Origin: Burkholderiales bacterium
GTDB taxonomy: Bacteria; Pseudomonadota; Gammaproteobacteria; Burkholderiales; UBA11063
Direction of reading: 5' to 3'
DNA length: 64,000 nucleotides
Assembly: GCA_020697255.1 (NCBI GenBank)
Contig: JAJFBE010000007.1
Location: forward strand, 1 to 64,000
Shown in pieces: positions 63,971 through 64,000 of the stretch (position 1 is the stretch's first letter; each line of letters opens with the position of its first letter). The translations under genes and the position numbers were made by a program. The notes beneath the pieces are model-generated. The model saw nothing but the letters and a program-made list of their open reading frames with translations. It made no database searches and had not been told where the DNA came from.

Positions 63971-64000
63971 ATAATTTAAAAAATAGGTTTTACCAATCCG
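63971..64000 (-). pseudogene. fragment identical to the third ATPase (Walker A region), continues past the window
   Basis: These 30 bases are identical to 59406-59435, inside the third ATPase gene. On the minus strand they encode RIGKTYFLNY followed by TAA, so the copy is cut right after the Walker A motif. It is the end of a second ATPase copy lying outside the window. Confidence 0.85.

Overview
The window comes from a low-GC (by eye about 35-37 % G+C) Gram-negative bacterium with a full MinCDE system, RND exporters, a Prc-type C-terminal protease, lipoproteins and many signal peptides. A beta- or gammaproteobacterium is the best fit. Short palindromes of the form ATTCCC-N8-GGGAAT, the same shape as the dRS3 repeats of Neisseria, lean towards a Neisseriales-like lineage, but this is inference. 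No rRNA, tRNA or CRISPR array was seen.

Layout. 1-4.2 kb: tail of a transposase, a DUF29 gene, a divergent MFS exporter/LysR pair, a hotdog-fold protein, a decayed gene and a small Cys-rich secreted protein. 4.2-18.2 kb, mostly minus strand: rpe, ctpA, an RND pump, an MNT/HEPN toxin-antitoxin pair, a tiny entericidin-like lipoprotein, a second RND pump, ispF, trxB, minE, minD, then a secreted-protein gene separating minD from minC. 18.3-30.1 kb: a BaiN/YhiN flavoprotein, exonuclease III, YciI, a SerB-SerA fusion, an APC permease with acetolactate synthase and acetolactate decarboxylase (acetoin branch), AsmA, a YggS-type PLP protein and another secreted protein.

30.3-38.0 kb is one minus-strand cluster that reads as a lysine/2-aminoadipate catabolic route: a lysine 6-dehydrogenase/saccharopine-dehydrogenase-family enzyme, an ALDH7 (antiquitin-type) dehydrogenase, a SerC-like aminotransferase, a DUF1338 (2-oxoadipate to D-2-hydroxyglutarate) enzyme and a FAD/Fe-S D-2-hydroxyacid dehydrogenase. 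proC is divergent next to it and two amino-acid permeases lie a few kb away. SerA-type enzymes can also make D-2-hydroxyglutarate, so the Ser and Lys routes may share the same dehydrogenase.

38.4-53.5 kb is mixed: proC, a PHP exonuclease, a DUF4143 ATPase, two permeases, a tyrosine recombinase, a SAP/DUF6434 plus nucleotidyltransferase pair, hydrolases, arylamine N-acetyltransferase, HipAB, a GFA-like protein and a beta-lactamase-family serine hydrolase. 53.5-64 kb is the most rearranged part: a partial duplication of the trigger factor gene, a secreted protein that starts with ATT, tig, a second DUF4143 ATPase, a third ATPase flanked by ~60-bp direct repeats, a gene with a nonsense codon, a hairpin-rich non-coding stretch, an SDR remnant, a YhcG/DUF1016 nuclease carrying a palindrome that recurs outside it, and a broken integrase joined to a 30-base copy of the third ATPase.

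The strongest candidates for something undescribed are the 3 x 32-bp repeat arrays placed at nearly the same distance (51 and 52 bp) upstream of the two DUF4143 ATPase genes, the compact lysine-to-2-oxoglutarate gene set with a SerC homologue in the transaminase position, and the REP/REPIN-like palindromes that have entered coding sequence in frame.
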